In this document: positions 41,101 through 44,889 of the stretch, piece by piece
Layout of the letters: every line of letters begins with the position of its first letter
How positions within the stretch are numbered: position 1 is the first letter of the stretch
Translations under genes and position numbers: made by a program
The notes under the pieces: generated by a model
The model's database searches: none
Told to the model about the DNA's origin: nothing
What the model saw: the letters and a program-made list of their open reading frames with translations, nothing else
Source: Saturnia japonica
Lineage: Eukaryota > Arthropoda > Insecta > Lepidoptera > Saturniidae
Direction: 5' to 3'
DNA: 64,000 bases
Assembly (NCBI GenBank): GCA_033032175.1
Contig: CM065309.1
Coordinates: 4,836,001 to 4,900,000 of the forward strand

Positions 41101-42175
41101 CAGCCCGACACTTTACTCTTTTATTTACATGCACTAGTAACTCCATCACTTTTGTCCTCACCTATATTAAATTATAATCGATTTTATAAATAATAATATT
41201 AAAAGTGTTATTATAAAATAATAAAAATACTCTTTAATACAAAATACTGTAATATTTACTTTTATTTTACTATTCTAATAGTATAATTTATATATAACAA
41301 ATAACTGATTCACGTATTAGCTCTTTTCCTGAAATAAAACTGTTAGCGTAATAAGTAAGGAATATTGAATTATATTTTTGGAGTTCTTAGGAATAACATC
41401 ACTTTCTCACCTGTTCGTGGGGCGATGATAATTTAAGTATAACTGGAGGCAAAAATCTCGTAAGGCAACTCTCCAACTGATCATCGGTGTCAGCATTACC
41501 GAGACGTAGAAAAACACGATCTAACAACACTACAACAAAGAGAAATAATAATAAACCCGGCTCTAAATATTTTTAAGGTTATCTTGGCTCAGTATAGACA
41601 AAACTGATAAAACTAAATATTAACAAATAGCTCACATAAGTCGTTTGAATAATCGTTTTTATTCTCTGCTACCTCCATTTCAGACATAATTTGAAATGTG
41701 TATTTATTTTCAGTGCAATTTCATGTACAAATTGTAGGAATGACACCACAAAATGACAAACAAAAATATTGACCACAGATAAATTTGTCAACAACAGATA
41801 AAAATGAACAGAGTGACACTCTGTTGATAAGGAATCCTGCCGTGCATGCATTAAAAACAATTTAAAATGTGTCAAATCCTGCCAACCTTGACGAAGTAAA
41901 TGCCAAAATAATGTCAATTTTATATACTGACCTAATAAATACAACATCGTTTACTTTTGCATACAACAACATTTTATGCGCTCTTTACCCTGCCCGGCCG
42001 ACTCTATCATCATCATAACCATCAGCATATCCATCATCACACCTCATGGAGACTCATTGACCAGTCATTCAGTAAAGGTACGTGCGTTGTATCTTTACTG
42101 TTTTTAGCTGTATCTAAACTTACCAAAAGTATCGTAAGGCCCATCTAGAACATCGCCAGAGTAGAAGAAATCCAT
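8012..42175 (-). CDS. ECM29: ECM29 proteasome adaptor and scaffold protein, 37 coding exons
   Basis: ECM29 (ECPAS in vertebrates) is a large HEAT-repeat protein that binds both the 20S core and 19S cap of the proteasome and links it to membranes and to stress control. Orthology rests on blocks that line up with the animal protein along its whole length: ERVFLRLG-like near the N-terminus ([15 protein letters not shown]), [80 protein letters not shown], and [14 protein letters not shown]. Exons were joined by consensus splice sites and phase. They sum to 5,689 nt, and about 1,895 aa results if one surplus base in exon 27 is discounted; the human protein is about 1,845 aa. The protein is alpha-solenoid throughout, with no signal peptide. 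Introns are loaded with transposons. Confidence is high for identity and moderate for individual boundaries. Confidence 0.95.
8205..8355 (+). repeat. tRNA-derived SINE with (AT)n tail
   Basis: GGCCTCGTGGCGTAGAGATAGGG resembles a SINE 5' end with box A, and GCAGGTTAGATCCCCG resembles box B (GGTTCGANTCC), about 45 nt later, with normal pol III spacing. It ends in a (AT)n microsatellite. It lies in ECM29 intron 36 in antisense orientation. Not a tRNA gene: no cloverleaf can be drawn. Confidence 0.55.
8462..8533 (-). CDS. ECM29: ECM29 exon 36
   Basis: 72 nt, acceptor TTCCAG, donor AAAAG|GTAATT. Encodes [20 protein letters not shown], aligned with the SVRTEALSVIELLLKK block of the human protein. 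Confidence 0.88.
9485..9712 (-). CDS. ECM29: ECM29 exon 35
   Basis: 228 nt, acceptor GTTGCAG, donor CTTA|GTGAGT. It encodes residues 1754-1829 ([16 protein letters not shown] to ATVVDYTL). It is GC-rich compared with its introns, and overlapping open frames on both strands are shadows of it. The protein junction YTL-KNSNQVR matches the human order SLENKTYSSVR. Confidence 0.88.
10096..10234 (-). CDS. ECM29: ECM29 exon 34
   Basis: 139 nt, acceptor CTTTCAAG, donor CACAAG|GTTATT. It opens with an acidic stretch ([16 protein letters not shown]) and holds the conserved [11 protein letters not shown] motif. Confidence 0.92.
10640..10985 (+). repeat. non-LTR-like 3' tail repeat
   Basis: Two internal units share CTTCCCGTG(G/T)ACAA followed by ATCAGTCAAGAAATAA-like text, then a TTTCATAAGAATCGGTCAAGC segment ending in AAACATACAGACAAAC. 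Related text (CATGTACTTCCCGTGCAT, AAATCGGTTGAGAATT) occurs at 48.00-48.15 kb. This is typical of insect RTE/CR1-type 3' tails; family not proven. Confidence 0.4.
11092..11284 (-). CDS. ECM29: ECM29 exon 33
   Basis: 193 nt, acceptor ATTTTAG, donor CAAAG|GTATAC. Encodes [10 protein letters not shown]... through [17 protein letters not shown], aligned with human KATKEDRFQEFSNIVIP. Confidence 0.92.
11960..12090 (+). repeat. dispersed repeat family D, copy 2
   Basis: TGTTGTTTTTGGATTAAACTGCTTACC to TGCCGTGCTACAATAAAAAAAT repeats the block order of copy 1 (196-345). ECM29 intron 32. Confidence 0.5.
12171..12374. mobile_element. MITE with GAAGTGAAACTT-type terminal repeats, copy 2
   Basis: About 204 bp between AAAGTGAAACTTTTTT and AAAAAAAGTTTCACTTTT, an inverted pair of 17-18 bp. 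The centre is GC-rich (GGTCGGCCGCGGAGTAGAG) and unlike copy 1, so only the ends are shared. Confidence 0.6.
12440..12640 (-). repeat. SINE-like repeat (Metulj-type), reverse copy
   Basis: Ends CCGCTGAGCCATCATTG, the complement of the start of the 3575 copy. Contains GGGTTTGAACCCAGGTCGA (box B complement) and TTTCAACTTGAGGGTGGT. Confidence 0.55.
12687..12816. mobile_element. 130-bp Harbinger-like MITE with TAA target duplication
   Basis: The ends GTTTGCCTGTCCAC and GTGGACAGGCAACC are inverted repeats that extend about 36 bp. TAA flanks both sides (12684-12686 and 12817-12819), matching the 3-bp TWA duplication of PIF/Harbinger elements. The right end is 39 bp from the ECM29 exon 32 donor. Confidence 0.65.
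12855..13006 (-). CDS. ECM29: ECM29 exon 32
   Basis: 152 nt, acceptor TTATAG, donor TGCAC|GTGAGT. It encodes [16 protein letters not shown] and [20 protein letters not shown], the counterpart of the human GLAGRTWAGKEELLKAIA block. Confidence 0.93.
13308..13450 (-). CDS. ECM29: ECM29 exon 31
   Basis: 143 nt, acceptor TTGCAG, donor ATTCAG|GTGAAT. Encodes [20 protein letters not shown] and [16 protein letters not shown] (human LWTEVW... and ALQSQSWKMKAQ). Confidence 0.93.
14025..14214 (-). CDS. ECM29: ECM29 exon 30
   Basis: 190 nt, acceptor ATTCCAG, donor GATG|GTGAGT. Encodes a helical repeat ending [16 protein letters not shown], equivalent to human VLPLAFLGMHEIADEE. Confidence 0.93.
14265..14555 (+). 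repeat. dispersed repeat family F, copy 1
   Basis: ATAGAGGTTTGCCGTTGTGCCCGCATC through TCTAAAAAAATATTACGATAT to a TTGCTAGT end. Copies with the same order lie at 47.27-47.46 and 51.60-51.80 kb. The GCTAGT terminus recalls lepidopteran Helitron-like or RTE tails; unproven. Confidence 0.45.
14688..14791. repeat. 24-bp tandem repeat, four diverged units
   Basis: Units start AACAATG or AATAATG and contain TC(G)-rich text such as TCTCAATATGTCTCGAT. Four consecutive 24-bp units plus a partial fifth. The open frame across it (8-residue period) is a by-product of the repeat, not a gene. Confidence 0.75.
14869..15123 (-). CDS. ECM29: ECM29 exon 29
   Basis: 255 nt, phase 0 on both sides, acceptor TTTACAG, donor CTAAG|GTAAAT. 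It encodes [20 protein letters not shown] and [20 protein letters not shown], matching the human GLGTKGGCASV and LTDRNSVIQKSCAFAMGHL segments. Confidence 0.96.
15466..15685 (-). CDS. ECM29: ECM29 exon 28
   Basis: 220 nt, acceptor ATTGTAG, donor GTCAAG|GTTACA. It encodes [20 protein letters not shown], matching human [20 protein letters not shown], then [16 protein letters not shown]. The 96-codon frame on the opposite strand is a shadow. Confidence 0.96.
16088..16210 (-). CDS. ECM29: ECM29 exon 27, with an apparent +1 frameshift
   Basis: Acceptor ATTTTAG, donor GTTAG|GTGAGT. The exon is 123 nt, but its neighbours demand 3n+2 nt. The 5' part reads [17 protein letters not shown] in the incoming frame (human VCVKMCDPAKGAAGQ), and the 3' part reads [18 protein letters not shown] in the next frame (human LPCLLDKGMMSTVTEVRA). 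The switch falls between about 16168 and 16145. If the frame is not corrected, TAA at 16117-16115 stops translation. A one-base assembly error is the simplest reading; a real lesion or programmed shift cannot be excluded. Confidence 0.85.
16305..16400 (-). repeat. dispersed repeat family G, fragment
   Basis: GATTGCGAAAAAGGAGGGTTAT and TGTGGGAGTGACATAGGCTATAT are complements of parts of the copies at 23.03-23.29 and 34.93-35.12 kb. Confidence 0.45.
16819..16948 (-). CDS. ECM29: ECM29 exon 26
   Basis: 130 nt, acceptor TACGCAG, donor CGAAG|GTAAAA. Encodes [20 protein letters not shown], equal to the human KLPEIWETLFRVQDDIKE block. Confidence 0.95.
17465..17571 (-). CDS. ECM29: ECM29 exon 25
   Basis: 107 nt, acceptor TATTTCAG, donor TTGCG|GTATAA. 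Encodes [20 protein letters not shown], matching human [20 protein letters not shown]. Confidence 0.96.
17572..18888. other. ECM29 intron 24, no internal gene seen
   Basis: 1.3 kb of AT-rich intron. A 126-codon minus-strand frame at 18250-18630 is Lys/Asn-rich, begins and ends arbitrarily and has no recognisable domain. A T-rich run lies at 18545-18566. Confidence 0.6.
18889..19058 (-). CDS. ECM29: ECM29 exon 24
   Basis: 170 nt, acceptor GGACAG, donor GCCACT|GTACGT. Encodes [20 protein letters not shown] and [20 protein letters not shown], among the most conserved parts of ECM29. Confidence 0.97.
19550..19699. mobile_element. partial MITE of the GAAGTGAAACTT family
   Basis: Shares TTTCTATCTTATTCTCTCGTTGG and the terminal AAGAAGTTTTTACTTCAA with copy 1 (3879-4092). 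The left terminus is not recognisable. Confidence 0.45.
19715..20244 (-). mobile_element. 530-bp MITE (TA target site), unoccupied copy
   Basis: Ends CTATTTCC and GGAAATGG within ~34-bp inverted repeats containing TTTATTTTCTCGATGACAG. TA flanks both sides (19713-19714 and 20245-20246), as in Tc1/mariner-type elements. It is the reverse orientation of the copy at 36405-39039. At 19861-19870 it keeps the intact sequence into which a pogo element is inserted in that other copy. Confidence 0.75.
20265..20375 (+). repeat. dispersed repeat family E, copy 1
   Basis: AGTAAGCAACTTTACAGTGTAGACT to GCATAATTAAAAATATA resembles 31.70-31.82 kb (AGCAAGCAACTTCATAGTGTAGACT to GTATAACTTAAAAATAG). Confidence 0.45.
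20450..20568 (-). CDS. ECM29: ECM29 exon 23, with a GC splice donor
   Basis: 119 nt, acceptor GTTTCAG. Encodes [20 protein letters not shown] and [16 protein letters not shown]. The frame requires the exon to end AAG AAA G, so that G plus GT of exon 24 gives Gly in KKGAAFGF. The bases that follow are GCATGT, a GC-AG intron. No GT in the vicinity preserves both the frame and the protein. Confidence 0.93.
20735..21010 (-). repeat. SINE-like repeat (Metulj-type), reverse copy
   Basis: Runs from AATCTCACCTGATG to ATTTACCACTGAGCCAGTACG, with GACAGATTTTCAACTTCACG inside. Same block order as 12.44-12.64 kb. Confidence 0.55.
21038..21643. mobile_element. MITE with AGGCTTCGTYAAAC ends, carrying a nested insertion
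   Basis: Inverted ends AGGCTTCGTCAAAC (21038-21051) and GTTTAACGAAGCCT (21630-21643). Without the insertion at 21149-21458 it would be about 300 bp and CpG-rich (GTCAAAACGTCGCG). The superfamily is undetermined. Confidence 0.55.
21149..21445 (+). mobile_element. dispersed repeat family B copy with 13-bp target duplication
   Basis: The 297-bp insert starts GAAGTGACATGTTGTGG and ends in an (AAG)n tail. It is flanked by GAAGTTTATAGCT at 21136-21148 and 21446-21458. A 13-bp duplication plus a simple-sequence 3' tail is the mark of target-primed retroposition, so family B is probably a SINE or the 3' end of a non-LTR element. Confidence 0.65.
22130..22360 (+). repeat. dispersed repeat family H, copy 1
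   Basis: CGCGAAAGCGGGGCAACATGC, CTCAGCTTGGGCTATTGCCG and a TACATGTTTCTGCCGTCTGGGAGG end recur in order at 32.62-32.94 kb. Confidence 0.5.
22747..22930 (-). CDS. ECM29: ECM29 exon 22
   Basis: 184 nt, acceptor CAACAG, donor ACTGG|GTAAGT. Encodes [20 protein letters not shown] and [12 protein letters not shown], the human [17 protein letters not shown] block. Confidence 0.97.
23035..23285 (+). repeat. dispersed repeat family G, long copy
   Basis: AAACCCGACTGCAACAAAAAC through TAAAATCCATCAAGCCGTT and GGCTACAGAGCGTGCCAAA to CCCTCCTTTTTCGCAGTC. Nearly the same text is at 34.93-35.12 kb. Typical of an insect RTE-type 3' tail (inference). Confidence 0.5.
23576..23690 (-). CDS. ECM29: ECM29 exon 21
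   Basis: 115 nt, acceptor TTTTCAG, donor CAGTG|GTAAGT. Encodes [20 protein letters not shown], matching human [20 protein letters not shown]. Confidence 0.96.
23800..24000 (+). repeat. SINE-like repeat (Metulj-type), forward copy
   Basis: TTCAATTCGAATCCCTGCTATG resembles box B. It continues through GGATGAAACCATAGCAGGG and TACCACCCTTAAGTTGAAAATCTG, the complement of text in the 12.44-kb copy. Confidence 0.5.
24170..24655. mobile_element. ~480-bp MITE with GGGCGTTCATGTATTACG ends
   Basis: Left GGGGCGTTCATGTATTACGT and right (complement) GGAAGCGTTCAAGTATTGCG form an imperfect inverted pair of about 22 bp. It contains purine-rich segments near both ends. A related end structure bounds 55.15-55.66 kb. 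No clear target duplication was found. ECM29 intron 20; the right end is about 10 bp from the exon 20 donor region. Confidence 0.5.
24668..24781 (-). CDS. ECM29: ECM29 exon 20
   Basis: 114 nt, phase 0, acceptor TTTTCAG, donor AGACAG|GTAAAA. Encodes [20 protein letters not shown], matching human [20 protein letters not shown]. Confidence 0.95.
25077..25184 (-). CDS. ECM29: ECM29 exon 19
   Basis: 108 nt, phase 0, acceptor GTTACAG, donor AAAGAG|GTATGT. Encodes [20 protein letters not shown] (human ELQFTIGEAITSAAIG). Confidence 0.95.
25470..25960 (+). repeat. dispersed repeat family J, copy 1
   Basis: The segments TCCAGGAATACATTTCATTGTAACC and ATGAATATTTCTTGGTTC occur in complement, in reverse order, at 46.32-46.53 kb. 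Length and ends are not resolved; ECM29 intron 18. Confidence 0.45.
26117..26460 (-). CDS. ECM29: ECM29 exon 18
   Basis: 344 nt, acceptor ATTTCAG, donor AAAGAT|GTGAGT. Encodes [20 protein letters not shown], then a polar linker ([18 protein letters not shown]), then [17 protein letters not shown] (human KMKERAIQTLGYFPVGDGD). Confidence 0.96.
27208..27585 (-). CDS. ECM29: ECM29 exon 17
   Basis: 378 nt, the longest exon; acceptor CTTTTAG, donor TTTAG|GTGAGT. Encodes [40 protein letters not shown] and [15 protein letters not shown], aligned with human YPEKLATKF..., SKEEMRELAALFYSVVV and HGSLLALGFTVGR. Confidence 0.97.
27586..28300. other. ECM29 intron 16, nothing found
   Basis: AT-rich, with an A-run at 27831-27841. 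No repeat shared with the rest of the window and no supported gene. Confidence 0.5.
28301..28475 (-). CDS. ECM29: ECM29 exon 16
   Basis: 175 nt, acceptor CTTTTAG, donor CGCTG|GTAATT. Encodes [20 protein letters not shown] and [14 protein letters not shown] (human IVLYLRMCLAHSAG). Confidence 0.95.
29129..29432 (-). CDS. ECM29: ECM29 exon 15
   Basis: 304 nt, acceptor ATTTTAG, donor CAAGAG|GTAATA. It carries an acidic polar insert ([20 protein letters not shown]) and then [15 protein letters not shown] and FHPVTYQE, equivalent to human FPEMVYYIQEKASHR and LPFNPAAFGE. Confidence 0.94.
29565..29669 (-). CDS. ECM29: ECM29 exon 14
   Basis: 105 nt, acceptor ATGCACAG, donor GATAG|GTAAAG. Encodes [20 protein letters not shown], nearly identical to human [20 protein letters not shown]. 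Confidence 0.96.
30248..30401 (-). CDS. ECM29: ECM29 exon 13
   Basis: 154 nt, acceptor AACTCTAG, donor GATCA|GTAAGT. A Ser/Asp/Lys-rich linker ([16 protein letters not shown]) is followed by [16 protein letters not shown]. Confidence 0.88.
30880..31320 (+). repeat. dispersed repeat family D, long copy
   Basis: The 3' part, GATCGCCATTGTTTTTGGATTC to TGCCGTGCCACTATAAAAAAAA, matches copies at 196-345 and 11.96-12.09 kb. The 5' part carries an open but featureless frame (30888-31229), probably a degenerate portion of a longer element. Confidence 0.5.
31352..31507 (-). CDS. ECM29: ECM29 exon 12
   Basis: 156 nt, acceptor ACTCAG, donor CAAA|GTAAGA. Encodes [20 protein letters not shown] and [14 protein letters not shown] (human [20 protein letters not shown] and ALSMMVGAYSTLEG). 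Confidence 0.95.
31575..31825 (+). repeat. dispersed repeat family E, copy 2
   Basis: See the copy at 20.27-20.38 kb; the shared core is at about 31.70-31.82 kb. Confidence 0.4.
32177..32289 (-). CDS. ECM29: ECM29 exon 11
   Basis: 113 nt, acceptor TTTTTAG, donor TTGG|GTTAGT. Encodes [20 protein letters not shown] and AYMCLG (human LGPMLLNGLTKLINEYK and SAVGKLSSR). Confidence 0.94.
32615..32940 (+). repeat. dispersed repeat family H, copy 2
   Basis: GATGGCTTTTACAGCTTTACCGGGC, CGAAAGCGTGGGCAACAAGCG, CTTGGCTTGGGCTGTTGCCGC and CTGTCTCCTGGGATGAAGG repeat the order seen at 22.13-22.36 kb. Short related pieces lie at 6.54-6.61, 32.11-32.17 and 44.07-44.14 kb. Confidence 0.5.
33139..33224 (-). CDS. 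ECM29: ECM29 exon 10
   Basis: 86 nt, acceptor TTACAG, donor AGTAG|GTGAGA. Encodes [20 protein letters not shown], matching human [20 protein letters not shown]. Confidence 0.96.
33324..33413 (-). CDS. ECM29: ECM29 exon 9
   Basis: 90 nt, phase 0, acceptor TTTAAAG, donor TTCAG|GTAATT. Encodes [20 protein letters not shown] (human [20 protein letters not shown]). Confidence 0.94.
33414..33997. other. ECM29 intron 8, A-rich, nothing found
   Basis: Contains an A/AT-rich low-complexity run (about 33596-33650). No gene or shared repeat recognised. Confidence 0.5.
33998..34094 (-). CDS. ECM29: ECM29 exon 8
   Basis: 97 nt, acceptor GTTTACAG, donor CGCAAG|GTATTA. Encodes [20 protein letters not shown] (human [21 protein letters not shown]). 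Confidence 0.95.
34160..34475 (+). repeat. dispersed repeat family B, full copy
   Basis: TTTTGGCGGGATCTTGAAATG to CCAAAACAAAAACAAG. Same 3' part as 21149-21445 but with ~15 bp more at the 5' end, so 5' ends vary between copies, as expected of retroposons. Confidence 0.55.
34557..34696 (-). CDS. ECM29: ECM29 exon 7
   Basis: 140 nt, acceptor ATTTTCAG, donor AATAG|GTAAAT. Encodes [20 protein letters not shown] and [16 protein letters not shown] (human [20 protein letters not shown] and VIASSDTRHSVATAAD). Confidence 0.96.
34930..35115 (+). repeat. dispersed repeat family G, copy 3
   Basis: AAACCCAACTGCAACAAAAAA to AACCATTCTTTTTTGC; aligns throughout with 23.03-23.29 kb. Confidence 0.5.
35180..35291 (-). 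CDS. ECM29: ECM29 exon 6
   Basis: 112 nt, acceptor ATTTCAG, donor GAAGAG|GTATTG. Encodes [20 protein letters not shown] and LNPNQLEE (human [20 protein letters not shown] and TPEQLEQ). Confidence 0.95.
35292..35957. other. ECM29 intron 5 with GC-rich unclassified segment
   Basis: From 35400 to 35840 the DNA is CpG-rich, with GTGCGCGTATGTGTGAG near the left and GTGTGGGTATGCGCGCG near the right. It is unlike the flanking AT-rich DNA and may be a degraded element. No copy elsewhere in the window. Confidence 0.4.
35958..36083 (-). CDS. ECM29: ECM29 exon 5
   Basis: 126 nt, acceptor TTTTACAG, donor TATAG|GTAAGT. Encodes [20 protein letters not shown] then LPYR (human [23 protein letters not shown]). 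Confidence 0.95.
36784..38872 (+). mobile_element. pogo/Tigger-like DNA transposon, nested
   Basis: 2,089 bp with terminal repeats CAGTCAAAACC and its complement GATTTTGACTG, flanked by TA (36782-36783 and 38873-38874). The internal coding region encodes a Tigger/jerky-type transposase (37136-38514). Comparing flanks with the sister MITE gives an exact TA insertion site. Confidence 0.85.
37136..38514 (+). pseudogene. pogo/Tigger transposase with CENP-B type DNA-binding domain, frameshifted
   Basis: The start, [18 protein letters not shown], is the first helix-turn-helix of a CENP-B/pogo protein, followed in another frame by [15 protein letters not shown] second CENPB-type domain follows ([26 protein letters not shown]). 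The catalytic core shows [13 protein letters not shown] (first Asp), [10 protein letters not shown] (second Asp, only in a shifted frame) and VLQPMDQ (third Asp). I count at least three frame breaks, near 37225, 37590 and 37945, and stops after 38050. The C-terminal acidic part (38104-38514) is still open. The protein is not functional as it stands. Confidence 0.85.
39210..40340 (+). repeat. GC-rich unclassified retroelement-like block
   Basis: A GC-rich island in AT-rich intron. It reads GAGACTCCTACTCACTAAAAC, then Pro/Arg-rich open frames (39245-39472, 39588-39944) with [13 protein letters not shown]. The last motif resembles the HxxxxC end region of some non-LTR reverse transcriptase proteins. 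No reverse transcriptase core is visible. It is followed directly by a family D tail (40370-40490). Possibly a truncated non-LTR element; uncertain. Confidence 0.35.
40370..40490 (+). repeat. dispersed repeat family D, copy 4
   Basis: ATAGTTGCTGTTATGTTAG to CTTACCATCAGGGACATTACTGCC and ACTATTATAACTAAAA keep the family order. Confidence 0.4.
40507..40625 (-). CDS. ECM29: ECM29 exon 4
   Basis: 119 nt, acceptor TTGTTATAG, donor GATGG|GTGGGT. Encodes [20 protein letters not shown], matching human [20 protein letters not shown], then [19 protein letters not shown]. Confidence 0.95.
41033..41161 (-). CDS. ECM29: ECM29 exon 3
   Basis: 129 nt, phase 0, acceptor AATATAG, donor ATTATT|GTAAGT. Encodes [20 protein letters not shown] and [18 protein letters not shown]; the human counterpart is [19 protein letters not shown]. 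Confidence 0.97.
41411..41529 (-). CDS. ECM29: ECM29 exon 2
   Basis: 119 nt, acceptor GTTGTAG, donor GAACAG|GTGAGA. Encodes [20 protein letters not shown] and [15 protein letters not shown], the N-terminal signature of ECM29. Confidence 0.96.
42124..42175 (-). CDS. ECM29: ECM29 exon 1 (translation start)
   Basis: The only ATG in frame with the [10 protein letters not shown] block, at 42175-42173, gives [17 protein letters not shown] before the conserved region. The donor is TTTTG|GTAAGT. A TTTTGTAG acceptor lies just upstream (42202-42201), so a 25-nt 5' UTR piece may be spliced to a further non-coding exon not found here. Confidence 0.75.
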
Positions 42176-42924
42176 TAATGCTGTTTCGGTGATGCGCAAG
42201 CTACAAAATAAATTTCTTTGGAGATTTCTCTACTAAGTCTACTTGACACATGCAGACTGGTGGAATATAAAGGATCGCAGCCAAATAGCCTTGTGTTGTG
42301 TTCCTGCAGTGAGTAGGGTTTCCAGAGCTCCTTGATGTTGGGGGTTCAAGGTCTGGAACTCGCTAGGTATATCTATGGTAATACAAGCGTCCATATGCTA
42401 TGGTAATCACTTACTCTCTGACGCGCCATATGCTTTTTTGTCAAATAAGATTTTTTTTTTTAATAAAAAAAATAATTGGCCAAATGCAAATCTAATTCGC
42501 ATCAGAATCGCTAGCGAATAAAGTTTTTTAATAGTATTTTTAGCACACCTACGATTTTTTATCTAATATCTATCTTTATTTTTAACTTGCTTTTACTTTA
42601 AAAATATTACTTTGACATAATCCTGCCAAATAATGTGTCGGCGGTCAAATTAGAAGAGAAATCCTGCCTAGTTGGCAAGAACCCACTACGTATGGGCACA
42701 CTGATAAAGTACAGACTAATTTTTATTGTCTCTGTTACAGACAACGTACATACAATTGTTATTTATCTCTGGTACATACTTCAAACCACAGATTAGGTAT
42801 AAGGTAACACATGTTTTGTTTTAGCACATAGAAGTATGAACTCAGCGTGTTGAGAGGACTTTATTACTCTATGTTTTAGAACGTCTATTAAAACGTGACC
42901 TACAGTACGAGTACAACGAGGAAT

Positions 42925-43245
42925 TTTTGACGGGATCTTGAAGTGACATGTTGTGGTTGTTTTTTTAATTAATTTACTTAGATTTTTGACCTTATATTAT
43001 GTATTATGGTGGCGTTTTGCGTGATTTAGTTTGGTTTTTGTGCATAAGTGAAGTGAATTATAAATATAAGCTGAAAGCATTCATTCCGAGATCCCACAAA
43101 AACTTCCTAGAAAGTTCTAACAAGAGAGCCACCATCTTGTTAGGATACTGAATCGTCATAAGATAACACATGACAATATAATTCACTCGATAATGGCAGT
43201 AATGGTCTTCATTAAAGAGAACCGGTTGCCAAGTTAGGAAGAAGA
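42925..43245 (+). repeat. dispersed repeat family B, copy 4
   Basis: TTGACGGGATCTTGAAGTGAC to GCCAAGTTAGGAAGAAGAAG; its 3' third differs from the 21.1-kb copy and is shared with 43.62-43.87 kb, so there are at least two subfamilies. Confidence 0.55.
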
Positions 43246-43259
43246 AGAGTACAACGAGG

Positions 43260-43870
43260 AGTTTTGGCGGGATCTTGAAGTGACATGTTGTGGTTTTTAT
43301 TTTTAATTCAATAACTTAGGTATTTGGCCTGTGGTGTACTATACGCTCCGCTTATTAAATCTATACCGCCGTACAAGATGTGACGTCATGATACTCGTAC
43401 CATCACCGCGGCTCGCGAAATCGCGCGATGCGACGCGACGTGCACCGCACTTCAGAGTGAGACGATCACTTGTAGTGCACCTTAATTGACTCGCCGCCAT
43501 TTCAAATAGCTTGATGTTTAATTTAATTATCGCAATACAGCTCTTATAATATTGCATATTTATTGGTTCAAGTGACCCTTTTAATGTGGAGATGATAATA
43601 ATCACCCCTACAGGTCCTATATAATGTAATATTGGTGGCGTTTTGCGTGTTATAGTTTGGTTTTTGTGCATAAGTGAAGTGGGTTATAAATATAAGCTGA
43701 AAGAATTCATTCTGAGGTCCCACAAAATCTTCCTAGAAAGTTCTAACATGGGAGCCACCATCTTGTTAGGATACTAAATCGTCATAACACATGACACTAT
43801 AGTTCACTCGATAATGGCAGTAATGGTTTTGATTAAAGAGGACCGGTTGCCAAGTCAGGAAGAAGAATAA
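43260..43870 (+). repeat. dispersed repeat family B, copy 5, interrupted
   Basis: GGCGGGATCTTGAAGTGACATG begins at 43267 and the match resumes at 43615 with TCCTATATAATGTAATATTGG. The two parts join to the same order as the 42.9-kb copy, so 43328-43614 is a later insertion. Confidence 0.6.
43328..43614. mobile_element. ~287-bp CpG-rich insertion inside a family B copy
   Basis: Ends CCTGTGGTG and CACCCCTACAGG are weak inverted repeats. The interior is CpG-rich (AAATCGCGCGATGCGACGCG). Joining the flanks restores the family B text without an obvious target duplication. Class unknown. Confidence 0.45.
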
Positions 43871-44889
43871 GAGTACAACAACGAGGAAAACAAGTCTACA
43901 AAGCGACGAACAAGCTACATCAAGAACGTTACTACAAACCTATGTAACAATAAATCAGTATAAAATATATTACCTATATTTATCAGAATAAATATTACAT
44001 AAACTTATCAGTATAAATATTGTGGATTTCATTCATAATATTTATAGACTGGACCAAAATCTTCAAGTCCGGTGAAGCTGTAAAAGCCGCAGCGGCTTCA
44101 GGGCCTCTAGGGCTACAAGTATAGTCAGAGCTATAAAAAAACTGGACCAAAATTTACAATTTACACCAAAACTTTTTACTTTTTGATACGACCCTTCGTT
44201 TATACTCATAAAGTTCTATTCACTACATTGGCGGAATTGTGTACACACGCCACATCACAGAACATTGAGAAGACTATTACTCCTAGCGGAGAAGCTACAT
44301 ACACGTTATTTTATAAGATGCCTAGGTAGTATTGTTTTATTTATTATTACTTGTATTGATAGTATTATGGCTTTGTCATCTAGTCACGCTTTGTGGTCAA
44401 TGAACTAGAATAGAACTTAAAGCCAAAAAATAATAATGTTCATTATGGTAGAAAAAAAATTATCTAAGTTTCTGCGTTATACAGGTAAAATACTTTTTTT
44501 TATAAACAGCAAAGGTGGCTTAGTCTCAGTGTTTGTTTAGTACGGTACCTACAAATTATGTAAGTACTCATTGACTTACATTTGTGCATAGTTTCTGTAG
44601 TTTTATACTACATCTATGGGTTACACTCATATATTTACATCTATGGTTACACTGGTTACCAGAGATAAATAACATATCTGGTTACCAACTAACAGACAAT
44701 TGCTATACTTAAAATAGTCACTGGCACGTCAAGTTTTCAATTTTATGACAATGGCAACACAGCAATCCACCTCCTTTAAAAAAAAAAAAGAGTACTCTGT
44801 GGCAATCCACGAACCAAATATTACCCACTACTGTTCAGACATAATGTTTAAAAAAAGAACATAAACTCGCCAATCTCAAATCTAGGTAT

